Positions 8,627-16,567 of a stretch of 64,000 nt of DNA are shown one piece after another. A program made the translations under genes and the position numbers. Location of the stretch: positions 1 to 64,000 of the forward strand of contig CADACE010000033.1 in the NCBI GenBank assembly GCA_902786265.1, written 5' to 3'. The stretch comes from an uncultured Chloroflexota bacterium. Its GTDB lineage: Bacteria; Chloroflexota; Anaerolineae; Anaerolineales; Anaerolineaceae. Position 1 is the stretch's first letter. The number at the start of each line of letters is the position of its first letter. The notes beneath the pieces are model-generated. The model was not told where the DNA came from. It saw only the letters and a list, made by a program, of their open reading frames with translations, and made no database searches.

Positions 8627-8662
8627 CTTTCCTACGCCCAGAAAACGGCCTTTTTTATAACG
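8627..8662 (-). repeat. rigid-spacing motif, copy 1 (leftward)
   Basis: On the reverse strand this reads CGTTATAAAA, eight variable bases, then TTTCTGGGCGTAGGAAAG. It points at the leftward operon and lies in inverted orientation to copy 2. The TATAAA could serve as a -10 box with the second block as the transcript start. The block can also be read as codons (RYK...FLGVGK). Confidence 0.7.
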
Positions 8663-8684
8663 GGATTTGGAAATTCATAAAACC

Positions 8685-8723
8685 CGTTATAAAAATCGGC
8701 GGTTTGTGGGCGTTGGTAAGTGA
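8685..8723 (+). repeat. rigid-spacing motif, copy 2 (rightward)
   Basis: CGTTATAAAA, eight variable bases, then TTTGTGGGCGTTGGTAAGTGA. It is the most diverged of the four copies but keeps the exact 8-base gap. It lies head-to-head with copy 1 in the divergent control region and can be read as the end of an 18-codon frame from a TTG at 8667. Confidence 0.7.
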
Positions 8724-8755
8724 AAGCGCAGAAAGGTGGAGCAATTTTGAAAAGA

Positions 8756-8794
8756 CGTTATAAAATTTCCGGCTTTCTGGGCGTAGGTAGGTGA
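8756..8794 (+). repeat. rigid-spacing motif, copy 3 (rightward)
   Basis: CGTTATAAAA, eight variable bases, then TTTCTGGGCGTAGGTAGGTGA, ending 23 bases before the start codon of the 101-aa gene. It is embedded in a 15-codon frame (LKRRYKISGFLGVGR) whose TTG at 8747 follows GGTGGAG with normal spacing. Confidence 0.7.
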
Positions 8795-8817
8795 GAACAG
8801 AAAAAAGGAGGAAAAGA

Positions 8818-9123
8818 ATGAAAGATCAGGTTCTCATTGATGGACTAAAAAAGCTTTCCCGGGATATCGCCGACCTAGCGTCGGCTCTGGAAGGCAATGA
8901 AGAAGTTTATTCCGCGGAAGCTCCGTCTGCCGAGCTAGAACCGGCAAAGCAGTACACCTATGAAGAGGTACGTGCGGTCCTCGCGGAGAAGGCACGGACG
9001 GGATTCCGGGCTGAGGTCAAAGCGATCCTCACTTCTCATGGTGTGAAGCAGCTTTCCGATGTGTCTGATCCCGCAGTGTTGGCGGAAATCATGTCGGAAG
9101 CGGAAGGAATCGGCAATGCCTAA
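8818..9123 (+). CDS. hypothetical phage early protein
   Basis: The start at 8818 is chosen because AAAGGAGG lies eight bases upstream. The 101-aa product has an N-terminal helical segment (LIDGLKKLSRDIADLASAL), an acidic Pro/Ala-rich linker, and a C-terminal helical domain (YTYEEVRAVLAEKARTG). Small rRNA-biogenesis-like proteins of this layout precede DUF2800 genes in clostridial phages. The function is unknown. The stop overlaps the next start (ATGCCTAA). Confidence 0.65.
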   Translation: MKDQVLIDGLKKLSRDIADLASALEGNEEVYSAEAPSAELEPAKQYTYEEVRAVLAEKARTGFRAEVKAILTSHGVKQLSDVSDPAVLAEIMSEAEGIGNA

Positions 9124-10237
9124 GCATGCTTATCTTTCCGCCTCAGCTTCCGAGCGGTGGCTCAAGTGTCCGCCTTCTGCGAAGCTGTGTGCCCAGGAGG
9201 AAGATCGGGACAGCCCATATGCTCAGCAGGGTACGGATGCCCATGAGCTCTGCCAATTTTTGGTTGAGAAAGCGCTAGGTAGGCAGTGTCGGGACCCAAC
9301 CGGTGATTTGACATGGTACGATGCCGAGATGCAGGAAGCTGCCGAAGGCTACCGGGATTTTGTGATGGAGCAGGTCGAAAAAGCAAAGGAACTGTGTCCC
9401 GATCCATTGGTCTGTGTGGAGCAGATGCTTGATTTTTCTAAATGGGTAGAGCATGGTTTTGGAACAGGAGACTGCGTGATCGTTGCCGATGACCTGGTAC
9501 ACATTATCGACTTCAAATACGGTGTTGGGGTTCTGGTAGAGGCTATCGACAATCCTCAGCTCAAATGTTATGCCCTCGGAGCAGTCGATACCTTCGGAGA
9601 CCTGTATGACATCAAACGGATCAGGCTATCTATTTATCAGCCGAGACGGGAGAATATGGACACCTTCGAACTAAGCAAGGATGACCTTCTGAAATGGGCA
9701 GATGAAGTGCTGGCTCCGACGGCGAAGCTGGCTTACGAAGGGGAAGGGGAATTCTCCGCAGGAAAGCATTGTCAGTTCTGCAAGGTGAAAGCAACCTGCC
9801 GGAAACGGTCAGAGTATGCGATGGAATTGACAAAGTACGAATTTACAGATGCCCCTTTGTTGTGCGAAGCAGAGATTGCAGCCATCCTACCGAAGATCGA
9901 CAGTCTGGTCGCATGGGCAGAAGACGTCAAAAGTTTCGCACTGACACAAGCCCTTACCGGTATCCGGTATCCCGGGTTCAAACTGGTGGAAGGTCGGAGT
10001 AACCGCCATTACACGGATGAGGTCGCTGTAGCGAGGGCCGTATCAGAAGCTGGATACGATCCATATGAGAAAAAACTGCTGAACATCACAGCTATGACGA
10101 AGCAGTTAGGGAAAAAACGTTTTGAGGAATTGCTGGGCGGTTTGGTTGTGAAGCCGCAGGGGAAACCCGTTCTTGTGCCCGAATCTGATTCACGGCCGGA
10201 ATTCAGCACAGCAGAAAATGATTTTATGGAGGAATAA
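9116..10237 (+). CDS. DUF2800 family phage nuclease-like protein
   Basis: The 373-aa product starts at the ATG at 9116 (GGAAGGAA upstream). It begins HAYLSASASERWLKCPPSA, the hallmark of the DUF2800 family, which is related to PD-(D/E)XK RecB/Cas4-like nucleases. Catalytic-type residues are visible as DFKYGVG around residue 130, preceded by GTGDCVI. A C-terminal cysteine set (CQFCKVKATCRKR) is typical of an iron-sulphur or zinc site. It probably acts as the phage recombination exonuclease. It is coupled to both neighbours: an 8-base overlap upstream, and its last base is the first base of the next gene. Confidence 0.85.
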   Translation: MPKHAYLSASASERWLKCPPSAKLCAQEEDRDSPYAQQGTDAHELCQFLVEKALGRQCRDPTGDLTWYDAEMQEAAEGYRDFVMEQVEKAKELCPDPLVCVEQMLDFSKWVEHGFGTGDCVIVADDLVHIIDFKYGVGVLVEAIDNPQLKCYALGAVDTFGDLYDIKRIRLSIYQPRRENMDTFELSKDDLLKWADEVLAPTAKLAYEGEGEFSAGKHCQFCKVKATCRKRSEYAMELTKYEFTDAPLLCEAEIAAILPKIDSLVAWAEDVKSFALTQALTGIRYPGFKLVEGRSNRHYTDEVAVARAVSEAGYDPYEKKLLNITAMTKQLGKKRFEELLGGLVVKPQGKPVLVPESDSRPEFSTAENDFMEE

Positions 10238-10803
10238 TGAATTCTACTTCTACAAAAGTTATCACCGGGAGAAATACTGTCATGTCTTATCTGAACGTCA
10301 CGGAACCGAAAGCTCCGATCGGCGGCGGTACCCCGAAGTACAGCGTGTCGCTGATCATACCGAAAAGCGATACTGTCACTGTTGAGAAGATCAAGACTGC
10401 CATCAAAGCAGCATACGATGAAGGACAGAGTAGATTGAAGGGATCCAGCAGGTCCGTTCCGGCTCTTGAAGACATCAAGACGCCTCTGCGCGATGGGGAC
10501 AGGGATCGAAAAGGAGATCCTGTATATAAGGATGCCTGGTTTATCAATGCAAACAGCACTACTAAACCTGGTGTGGTTGATGCAGATCGTATTCCGATTT
10601 TCGATGAGTCGGAACTTTACTCCGGCATCATCGGTCGGGCATCAATCAATTTCTATGTTTACAACAGTAACGGTAATCGAGGAATCGCCTGTGGACTGAA
10701 CAACATTCAGAAACTTGCCGACGGTACCCGCTTGGGTGGACGCAGCCGGGCTGAGGACGACTTCGCCGGTCTGGATGATGGGGACGATGATTTCCTGAGC
10801 TGA
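10237..10803 (+). CDS. DUF2815 / Enc34-type single-stranded DNA-binding protein
   Basis: The 188-aa protein shows the DUF2815 pattern: KVITGRNTVMSYLNV at the start, PKYSVSLIIPK, then GNRGIACGLNNIQKL, and an acidic tail ending in DDGDDDFLS. Family members fold like T7 gp2.5 and bind single-stranded DNA during phage replication. The acidic tail fits recruitment of replication partners. The gene lies between the DUF2800 nuclease and the DNA polymerase, as in many clostridial prophages. Confidence 0.85.
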   Translation: MNSTSTKVITGRNTVMSYLNVTEPKAPIGGGTPKYSVSLIIPKSDTVTVEKIKTAIKAAYDEGQSRLKGSSRSVPALEDIKTPLRDGDRDRKGDPVYKDAWFINANSTTKPGVVDADRIPIFDESELYSGIIGRASINFYVYNSNGNRGIACGLNNIQKLADGTRLGGRSRAEDDFAGLDDGDDDFLS

Positions 10804-10900
10804 GTTTGAAAAGGGTGGTGTGGACACTCTCCTCACCACCCATACCATGCGATTTCAAGAATAATCAATCAACATACTTTCAAGACAGGAAAATCAAGAA

Positions 10901-12883
10901 ATGAAGCAGATAGATATTGATATCGAAACTGCGTCGGATATAGATCTCGCAAAGTCAGGTGTTTATCATTATTCTGAGAGTGAAAACTTCAGACTTTTGT
11001 TATTCGGATATTCAGTTGACGGCGGACCTATCAATGTGATCGATGTTGCCCAGGGAGAAGAGATTCCTGAAGAAATACTGAAAGCTCTCACCAACAATGC
11101 TGTAATCAAAACTGGGCATAATGTATCTTTTGAACGGATATGTCTGTCGGTCTGGTTGCGTAGAAATCGACCTCAGTACTTTCGTGGATACAGACAGGAC
11201 GATGAAGCAGTACGTAATTACCTAGATCCGTCATCATGGCGATGCACGATGGTTATGGCTGCATATAATGGGCTGCCTCTGGGCTTGGAAAAGGTCGGTG
11301 CTGTCCTTGGCTTTGAAGAGCAGAAGCTGAAGGAAGGAAAAGATCTCATCAAATATTTTTGCTGCCCCTGCAAACCGACAAAAGTCAACGGCAGCCGAAC
11401 ATGGAATCTACCAGAGCATGATCCGGTCAAGTGGGAACTATTCAAAAAATATAATAAACGGGATGTCCAGGTAGAAATGCAGATTCAAGATCGACTGAAG
11501 AATTTTCCTGTACCGGATTCCCTATGGGACGAGTATCACATCGATCAAGAGATCAACGACCGCGGCATTATGATCGACCGGAAGATGGTTGAACAGGCGA
11601 TGCGGATCGACAGTCTTTCACGAACCAACCTAATGGACAGAATGCAACAGAAGACCGGACTGGATAATCCGAATTCCGTTATTCAGTTGAAAGATTATCT
11701 ATCTGATTATGGTCTGGAAACAGAAAGCCTCGGGAAAAGGGATGTGACCGCGATGCTGAAGACCGCTGCCGATAATATCGTTGAAGTGCTGTCGCTCCGG
11801 CTGCAGCTTGCGAAGAGCAGCGTCCGGAAATATGAGGCAATGCAGAATGCCGTTTGTGAAGATGGCCGGTGCCGCGGGATGTATTTTTTCTACGGAGCCA
11901 ACCGCAGTGGTCGATGGTCCGGTCGCTTAGTGCAGTTGCAGAACCTACCCCAAAACCATATGGACGACCTGGAACAGGCCCGGGATCTGGTGAAAGCCGG
12001 AGATTACGAGATGCTTGATATGCTTTACGATTCAGTTCCCGGAGTTCTGTCAGAACTGATCCGCACTGCGTTTATTCCCCGACCCGGATACAAATTCATC
12101 GTCAGCGATTTTTCTGCAATTGAAGCCAGGGTGCTGTCTTACCTGGCTGGTGAGAAATGGCGCCAGGAAGTATTTCATAATGGCCGGGACATCTACTGTG
12201 AGAGCGCTAGCAGGATGTTCGGGATTCCTGTTGAAAAACATGGCCGGAATGCCCATCTCCGACAGAAGGGTAAGATCGCTGAACTTGCCCTGGGCTACGG
12301 CGGATCGGCTGGTGCGCTGCGGGCGATGGGAGCCCTGGACATGGGCCTGACTGAGGATGAATTGCAGCCGCTGGTATCCATGTGGAGGGAATCGAATCCG
12401 AACATCACAGCTTTCTGGTGGGCGGTCGATGAAGCTGTAAAAAATGCGATACAACTCCGAATTCCGCAGAAAGTCGGAAATTTACAATTTGAAATGGTGA
12501 AAGGAGTACTGTTTATCTCGTTACCTTCCGGCCGAAAACTGGCATATGTCAAACCTCGGGTAGAAATGAATAAATTCGGTGGTGAGTCAGTAACATATAT
12601 GGGCATTGACGGTCAGAAAAAGTGGAACCGAATCGAATCATACGGGCCGAAATTTGTTGAAAACATCGTCCAGGCAGTTTCCCGGGATATTTTGGCATGT
12701 TCAATGCGGGCACTGTCGGAGCAATTCATCTGTGGGCACGTTCATGATGAGTTGATTATCGAATGCGAGATGGGTGTGTCGCTGGATGATATTTGTTACC
12801 AAATGGGAAAAAGCCCGACATGGCTGCCGGGCATTGAACTTAAAGCTGACGGATATGAGTGTATGTTTTATAAGAAGGAATAA
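10901..12883 (+). CDS. phage family A DNA polymerase with 3'-5' exonuclease
   Basis: The 660-aa protein starts with an exonuclease domain (DIDIETASDIDL, the ExoI D-x-E motif, then KTGHNVSFER as ExoII). Polymerase motif A is SDFSAIEARVLSY near residue 405. Motif B is RQKGKIAELALGYGG near 455, and motif C is GHVHDELIIE near 615. All metal-binding acidic residues are present, so it should be active. It replicates the element and is the last gene of the rightward set. Only an AT-rich gap separates it from the end of the BREX operon, which converges on it. Confidence 0.93.
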   Translation: MKQIDIDIETASDIDLAKSGVYHYSESENFRLLLFGYSVDGGPINVIDVAQGEEIPEEILKALTNNAVIKTGHNVSFERICLSVWLRRNRPQYFRGYRQDDEAVRNYLDPSSWRCTMVMAAYNGLPLGLEKVGAVLGFEEQKLKEGKDLIKYFCCPCKPTKVNGSRTWNLPEHDPVKWELFKKYNKRDVQVEMQIQDRLKNFPVPDSLWDEYHIDQEINDRGIMIDRKMVEQAMRIDSLSRTNLMDRMQQKTGLDNPNSVIQLKDYLSDYGLETESLGKRDVTAMLKTAADNIVEVLSLRLQLAKSSVRKYEAMQNAVCEDGRCRGMYFFYGANRSGRWSGRLVQLQNLPQNHMDDLEQARDLVKAGDYEMLDMLYDSVPGVLSELIRTAFIPRPGYKFIVSDFSAIEARVLSYLAGEKWRQEVFHNGRDIYCESASRMFGIPVEKHGRNAHLRQKGKIAELALGYGGSAGALRAMGALDMGLTEDELQPLVSMWRESNPNITAFWWAVDEAVKNAIQLRIPQKVGNLQFEMVKGVLFISLPSGRKLAYVKPRVEMNKFGGESVTYMGIDGQKKWNRIESYGPKFVENIVQAVSRDILACSMRALSEQFICGHVHDELIIECEMGVSLDDICYQMGKSPTWLPGIELKADGYECMFYKKE

Positions 12884-13040
12884 ATTATTTATACCATCTA
12901 ATTATTTGGCATTATATACATCAGACCTCACGATTCTGGAATGCAACTTTGATCCATTCGCACTCTGGCAACTATTTATAACGATTTATGTTGAACCGGA
13001 TGCAAACCTGCCTTTGATAAAATGTATTATTTTACTAAAA

Positions 13041-13085
13041 CTTGACAGATGATAATTCGTCTTTGTCATAGTTGTAACTGTCAAG
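13041..13085. terminator. hairpin between converging phage polymerase and BREX operons
   Basis: The 228-base gap between the polymerase stop and the macro-NADAR stop is AT-rich and holds no convincing gene. CTTGACAG at 13041-13048 and CTGTCAAG at 13078-13085 form an 8-bp perfect inverted repeat with a 29-base loop. It may act as a weak terminator between converging transcripts. The same gap holds one TTATAACGAT box near 12976. Confidence 0.35.
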
Positions 13086-13111
13086 GTTAAGTTATAAATA
13101 AATAGCAGCTC

Positions 13112-14452
13112 CTAAAATTTTGCTCTTTCAGCGATTTCATATATTTCCTGCTTCATCTCATAAAACCCGCCGATAGGAAGTCCGCCGCCCATATTAGTGC
13201 GCATTGAATACTCCCAACCTTCCAACGGCACCTGATAATAGAAACAATCCTTTTCATGCTTCGAACGGAGCGTATCGCTGTAGGCGTGGATCGCTTTGTA
13301 ATATTGCGGGATCCGTTTCAGCTCGCCAGCTTTCATCTGCCAAATGGGGGTAGATGCAGCATCACGGTAATCTATATATTCCGGAGCCTTGTTTCCATTC
13401 ATCAACATTTCCAGCCGAAGTTCATCACGGACTTCCATCAAAATAACGCCAAGATAATTCTTTCCTCGCCATTTTTCAATTTCAAGCCGTGCCGGATCAG
13501 TAATGTCGATCCCGATTCCCCATTTATCATCTTTTGGTGAACACTCTGCCAGGATCGCATTGCCTGTACCGAGCAGAACCGAGAGGATTTCTCTGTTTTG
13601 CAGGAACTTTGCCTTCACGCCGCGCTTTACGATAGTTCTGCAGGTCTTTTCCCACACATTGTCGTTGTATTCGGGAAATTGTCTGGCAATATGCTTACAC
13701 TTCAGGGGATCGGATGTTTTCAAAATCTGCTCACAAAGGTCAAACCTGGAGAACATCGCAGCTTTTTGATACATCATAAACTGCTCGGAATGGATATAAT
13801 GGATCCCGGCGTAATCAAATTCCGCAGGATACCAATTGCTGAAGCAGCCGTACGCTTCATTCTCATGATAAAACCCGATCAATTGGATGTTATGTTCTTG
13901 TATATTTTTTGGCTCGTTTGTAAAAAACCACTGCGCAAGTGCGTCAATGTAGTAAGATCTGGAATCGTTTGTAAGAAAAACCCAATCCACTTCATCTAAC
14001 GCATCAGGATTGTCTATAACAAATTGAGTAACTGTCTTTACTGCAATTTCGGCCGCCTGATCTGCAGGATAGCCATAAATGCCGGTTGATATGGACGGAA
14101 AAGCAACGCTGCGAATTCCTTTATCCATGGCTAATTGCAGCGAATTCCGATAGCAATTAGCCAACAATTCTGCTTCGTTATGATTTCCACCTCTCCAGAC
14201 CGGTCCGACAGTGTGGATCACATATTTACAGGGCAAATTGTAAGCACCGGTGATCTTGGCTTCTCCTGTTTCGCAGCCATGAAGCGTACGGCATTCTGCC
14301 AGTAACCCCTTTCCTGCAGCATGGTGAATAGCACCGTCTACACCACTACCGCCAAGTAAAGAGTTATTCGCGGCATTTACGATCGCTTCAACAGAATCGA
14401 TTTTTGTAATATCGCACAAGAGAGTATTGATTGTTGTGTTTCCTATTTCCAT
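13112..14452 (-). CDS. macro domain - NADAR domain fusion, last gene of the BREX operon
   Basis: The start at 14452 follows AGTGGAG with a 6-base gap; a longer GTG reading lacks a site. Residues 1-165 are a MacroD-type macro domain (VNAANNSLLGGSGVDGAIH, then SISTGIYGYP) able to bind or hydrolyse ADP-ribose adducts. Residues ~180-345 are a NADAR (YbiA-like) domain with GFYHENEAYGCFSNWYP and HSEQFMMYQKA, an ADP-ribose glycohydrolase fold. The last ~100 residues match nothing I know. DarG antitoxins combine a macro and a YbiA-like domain and reverse DarT modification, but no DarT-like transferase is visible here. Likely roles are countering phage ADP-ribosylation or protecting the island from its own effector. 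Confidence 0.85.
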   Translation of the reverse strand: MEIGNTTINTLLCDITKIDSVEAIVNAANNSLLGGSGVDGAIHHAAGKGLLAECRTLHGCETGEAKITGAYNLPCKYVIHTVGPVWRGGNHNEAELLANCYRNSLQLAMDKGIRSVAFPSISTGIYGYPADQAAEIAVKTVTQFVIDNPDALDEVDWVFLTNDSRSYYIDALAQWFFTNEPKNIQEHNIQLIGFYHENEAYGCFSNWYPAEFDYAGIHYIHSEQFMMYQKAAMFSRFDLCEQILKTSDPLKCKHIARQFPEYNDNVWEKTCRTIVKRGVKAKFLQNREILSVLLGTGNAILAECSPKDDKWGIGIDITDPARLEIEKWRGKNYLGVILMEVRDELRLEMLMNGNKAPEYIDYRDAASTPIWQMKAGELKRIPQYYKAIHAYSDTLRSKHEKDCFYYQVPLEGWEYSMRTNMGGGLPIGGFYEMKQEIYEIAERAKF

Positions 14453-14466
14453 GAGAGGCTCCACTT

Positions 14467-16548
14467 CTATTGCTCGTTTGTCTTCGTGTAAAAGATATAG
14501 AATTTCTTTACAGGGCGGAGTTCCTGCATACCAGAATAAAATGATAATATATCTCCTGGTTTACCTGTGTTCTGAAAAACATCCAAACCACGATCCAGTG
14601 TGATTTTCCAACCTGTATCCGTCTCAATATCTCTGGCGTGGGCAAATTCATCGATTTTATAGTCAAAATCGATACCCTGATCTTTGCAGTTTTGGATGAC
14701 TGTTTCCAATCTGGTTTTCTGATCTTCCCAGAAATCATAATCCCTTCCGGTCGTCAAAGTAACGATCACTTCCTCGGATGGATCTTTGTGCCGGATAACA
14801 GACTGTAGAAATTCAATGAGATTTCTGAACTGATACGGCAGCCGTACATATGGATCAACGATTTGAATTTCTTTTGCTCCGTCAAGGTACGGCCCAAAAT
14901 ACTTCTCATAACTGAACCCAAGCTGTCCATCCTCGAAATCGATCCTGGTTCCGGAGGAAAACGGATATTTACTTTTCGGTGTTTCGGCCGGTTGTTGTTC
15001 CTCAACAGGTTTCTGCGGCACCGGCTGAGGAGCATCTTCCATACCGGGAATCTGCGGCTGCGGTTCGTCCACTGCGAACTGTTCATAATATTGCGGATAT
15101 TGTCGTTCTTCTAGTGTCCTGACCTCATGAACGCTTCCGTCTTCAAGATCCGTATAGCTGAAGGACACCTTTTCAAAGGTCGAATCGATCCGCAGCAGCT
15201 GATCTTTCACTCGTTTTCTGCCTTCCAGGGCTTGTTCAAGCAAAACACGCATCTCTTCCTTTGTCGCTTTTCCGTCGGGATAAAGGACCTTCATCAAACC
15301 GGAGAATGTCTTGCGAACACCATCTTTATCACGGGTTGACAGGCTGGAAGATATTTTGAAATAAGGCTCAAATGCGTTACTGTAATCCAGCCCGCGGAGA
15401 TTGCGCAGTGCCTCGGCAAGGTAATCGATAATAAAGCCATAACCGACAGTGAACAGTTCACCGCGGATAATGTCGGCTTCCCAACCCGGGTTATAACTGT
15501 GCAGACGATCAAGGAAAGCAGAGTCATGATATGCCGCCGGCAAATCGTCAAACAGATCCGCATGACGCAGCAGATAAGGTACATTATGGCTAGTGTTTCC
15601 TTCAAATGCAAAGGATGCTTCCCCATAGAGCGTATCAATTCCGCGGGAGAAGGATTTGTTTGCCATATAGTTTTTCATAATATCGACAAGTTCCTTCTGA
15701 GGGGATTTGACCTTGCCGGCGAATTCATCAAAGGCAACACAATCCCAGAAACCCACCAATCCAATCCGTCCGGTAGAGTTATTGACAAACAGCTTCGGTA
15801 CGGAGACTTCACTGCCGGAAAGCAGAATCCCATGGGGGGAAAAGTCGGAATAAATATGGGATTTGCCGGTTCCCTTGGGTCCCAGTTCGATCAGGTTGTA
15901 ATTCCGTTCACAGAATGGGATCAAACGGGTCAGGATCAGCATCTTCTTCCGCTCATCCAGCAGATCCGGTTCAAAACCGATCGTACGGATCAACAGATCT
16001 TTCCATTCCTCAGTTGAGAAAGCTTTTCTTCCATCCAGATAGGTTTGTTCATCAAAACGAGCCTGCTGGATCGGCTTCAGAGATTCCAGCTGCCACGGAC
16101 AATAAGCTGTATCTTCGCTGTGATAATAGGAAAGTGTTACGATGCACCATACACCGTTGACCAGTAGTTTCGGATATCGTTTAACAGTATCTGCATCAAC
16201 CGGGACACCTTTAATTCCGAGATTAGCAAAATCGGCTTCGTAGACATCACGGCGGGCATTCAGGGAAATCTGAACTTTGTCGATGACTTTGTGGCTTCCG
16301 TTTTCACGGATCTTCGATTTCGTAAGCTCGGATTCCTCCCGGCGAATAAAATGCTGCCGCAGGATCTCCTTTACCTGTTCCACACCGGCTTTAATATCTT
16401 CCTCTTCTGCGGTGGCGCAGTACTGTCCGAGGAGATATTCCAGCACATAATTCGGCACTGCCAGGTTTCCGCGGATCTCCTTTGCCAGATCTTTCCGGAC
16501 AACCAACCCGGCAAATATTTCATTCACTTTTCTGTCTGATTCATTCAT
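14467..16548 (-). CDS. brxL: BREX protein BrxL, AAA+ core with MIT_C-like C-terminus
   Basis: The start at 16548 follows GAGGTGG. The N-terminal and AAA+ parts match BrxL: VVRKDLAKEIRGNLAVPNYVLEY motifs in pieces, Walker A GPKGTGKSH near residue 226 and a DEFAGKVK Walker B-like segment. BrxL forms MCM-like rings on DNA and is needed for BREX phage defence. The last ~150 residues, after a Pro/Glu linker, are not the usual Lon-like peptidase. They read VDPYVRLPYQFRNLIEFL, then HARDIETDTGWKI, then LDRGLDVFQ, then the ELRP segment. This is the pattern of the MIT C-terminal domain, a phospholipase D-like fold known from MITD1. It lies between the WG-repeat gene and the macro-NADAR gene. Confidence 0.85.
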   Translation of the reverse strand: MNESDRKVNEIFAGLVVRKDLAKEIRGNLAVPNYVLEYLLGQYCATAEEEDIKAGVEQVKEILRQHFIRREESELTKSKIRENGSHKVIDKVQISLNARRDVYEADFANLGIKGVPVDADTVKRYPKLLVNGVWCIVTLSYYHSEDTAYCPWQLESLKPIQQARFDEQTYLDGRKAFSTEEWKDLLIRTIGFEPDLLDERKKMLILTRLIPFCERNYNLIELGPKGTGKSHIYSDFSPHGILLSGSEVSVPKLFVNNSTGRIGLVGFWDCVAFDEFAGKVKSPQKELVDIMKNYMANKSFSRGIDTLYGEASFAFEGNTSHNVPYLLRHADLFDDLPAAYHDSAFLDRLHSYNPGWEADIIRGELFTVGYGFIIDYLAEALRNLRGLDYSNAFEPYFKISSSLSTRDKDGVRKTFSGLMKVLYPDGKATKEEMRVLLEQALEGRKRVKDQLLRIDSTFEKVSFSYTDLEDGSVHEVRTLEERQYPQYYEQFAVDEPQPQIPGMEDAPQPVPQKPVEEQQPAETPKSKYPFSSGTRIDFEDGQLGFSYEKYFGPYLDGAKEIQIVDPYVRLPYQFRNLIEFLQSVIRHKDPSEEVIVTLTTGRDYDFWEDQKTRLETVIQNCKDQGIDFDYKIDEFAHARDIETDTGWKITLDRGLDVFQNTGKPGDILSFYSGMQELRPVKKFYIFYTKTNEQ

Positions 16549-16567
16549 TGTCCACCTCATTTACATG

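Noticed and set aside
13112..14452. DarTG toxin-antitoxin system
   Set aside because: The macro domain is MacroD-type rather than clearly TARG1-like, and no DarT (DUF4433) gene is next to it.
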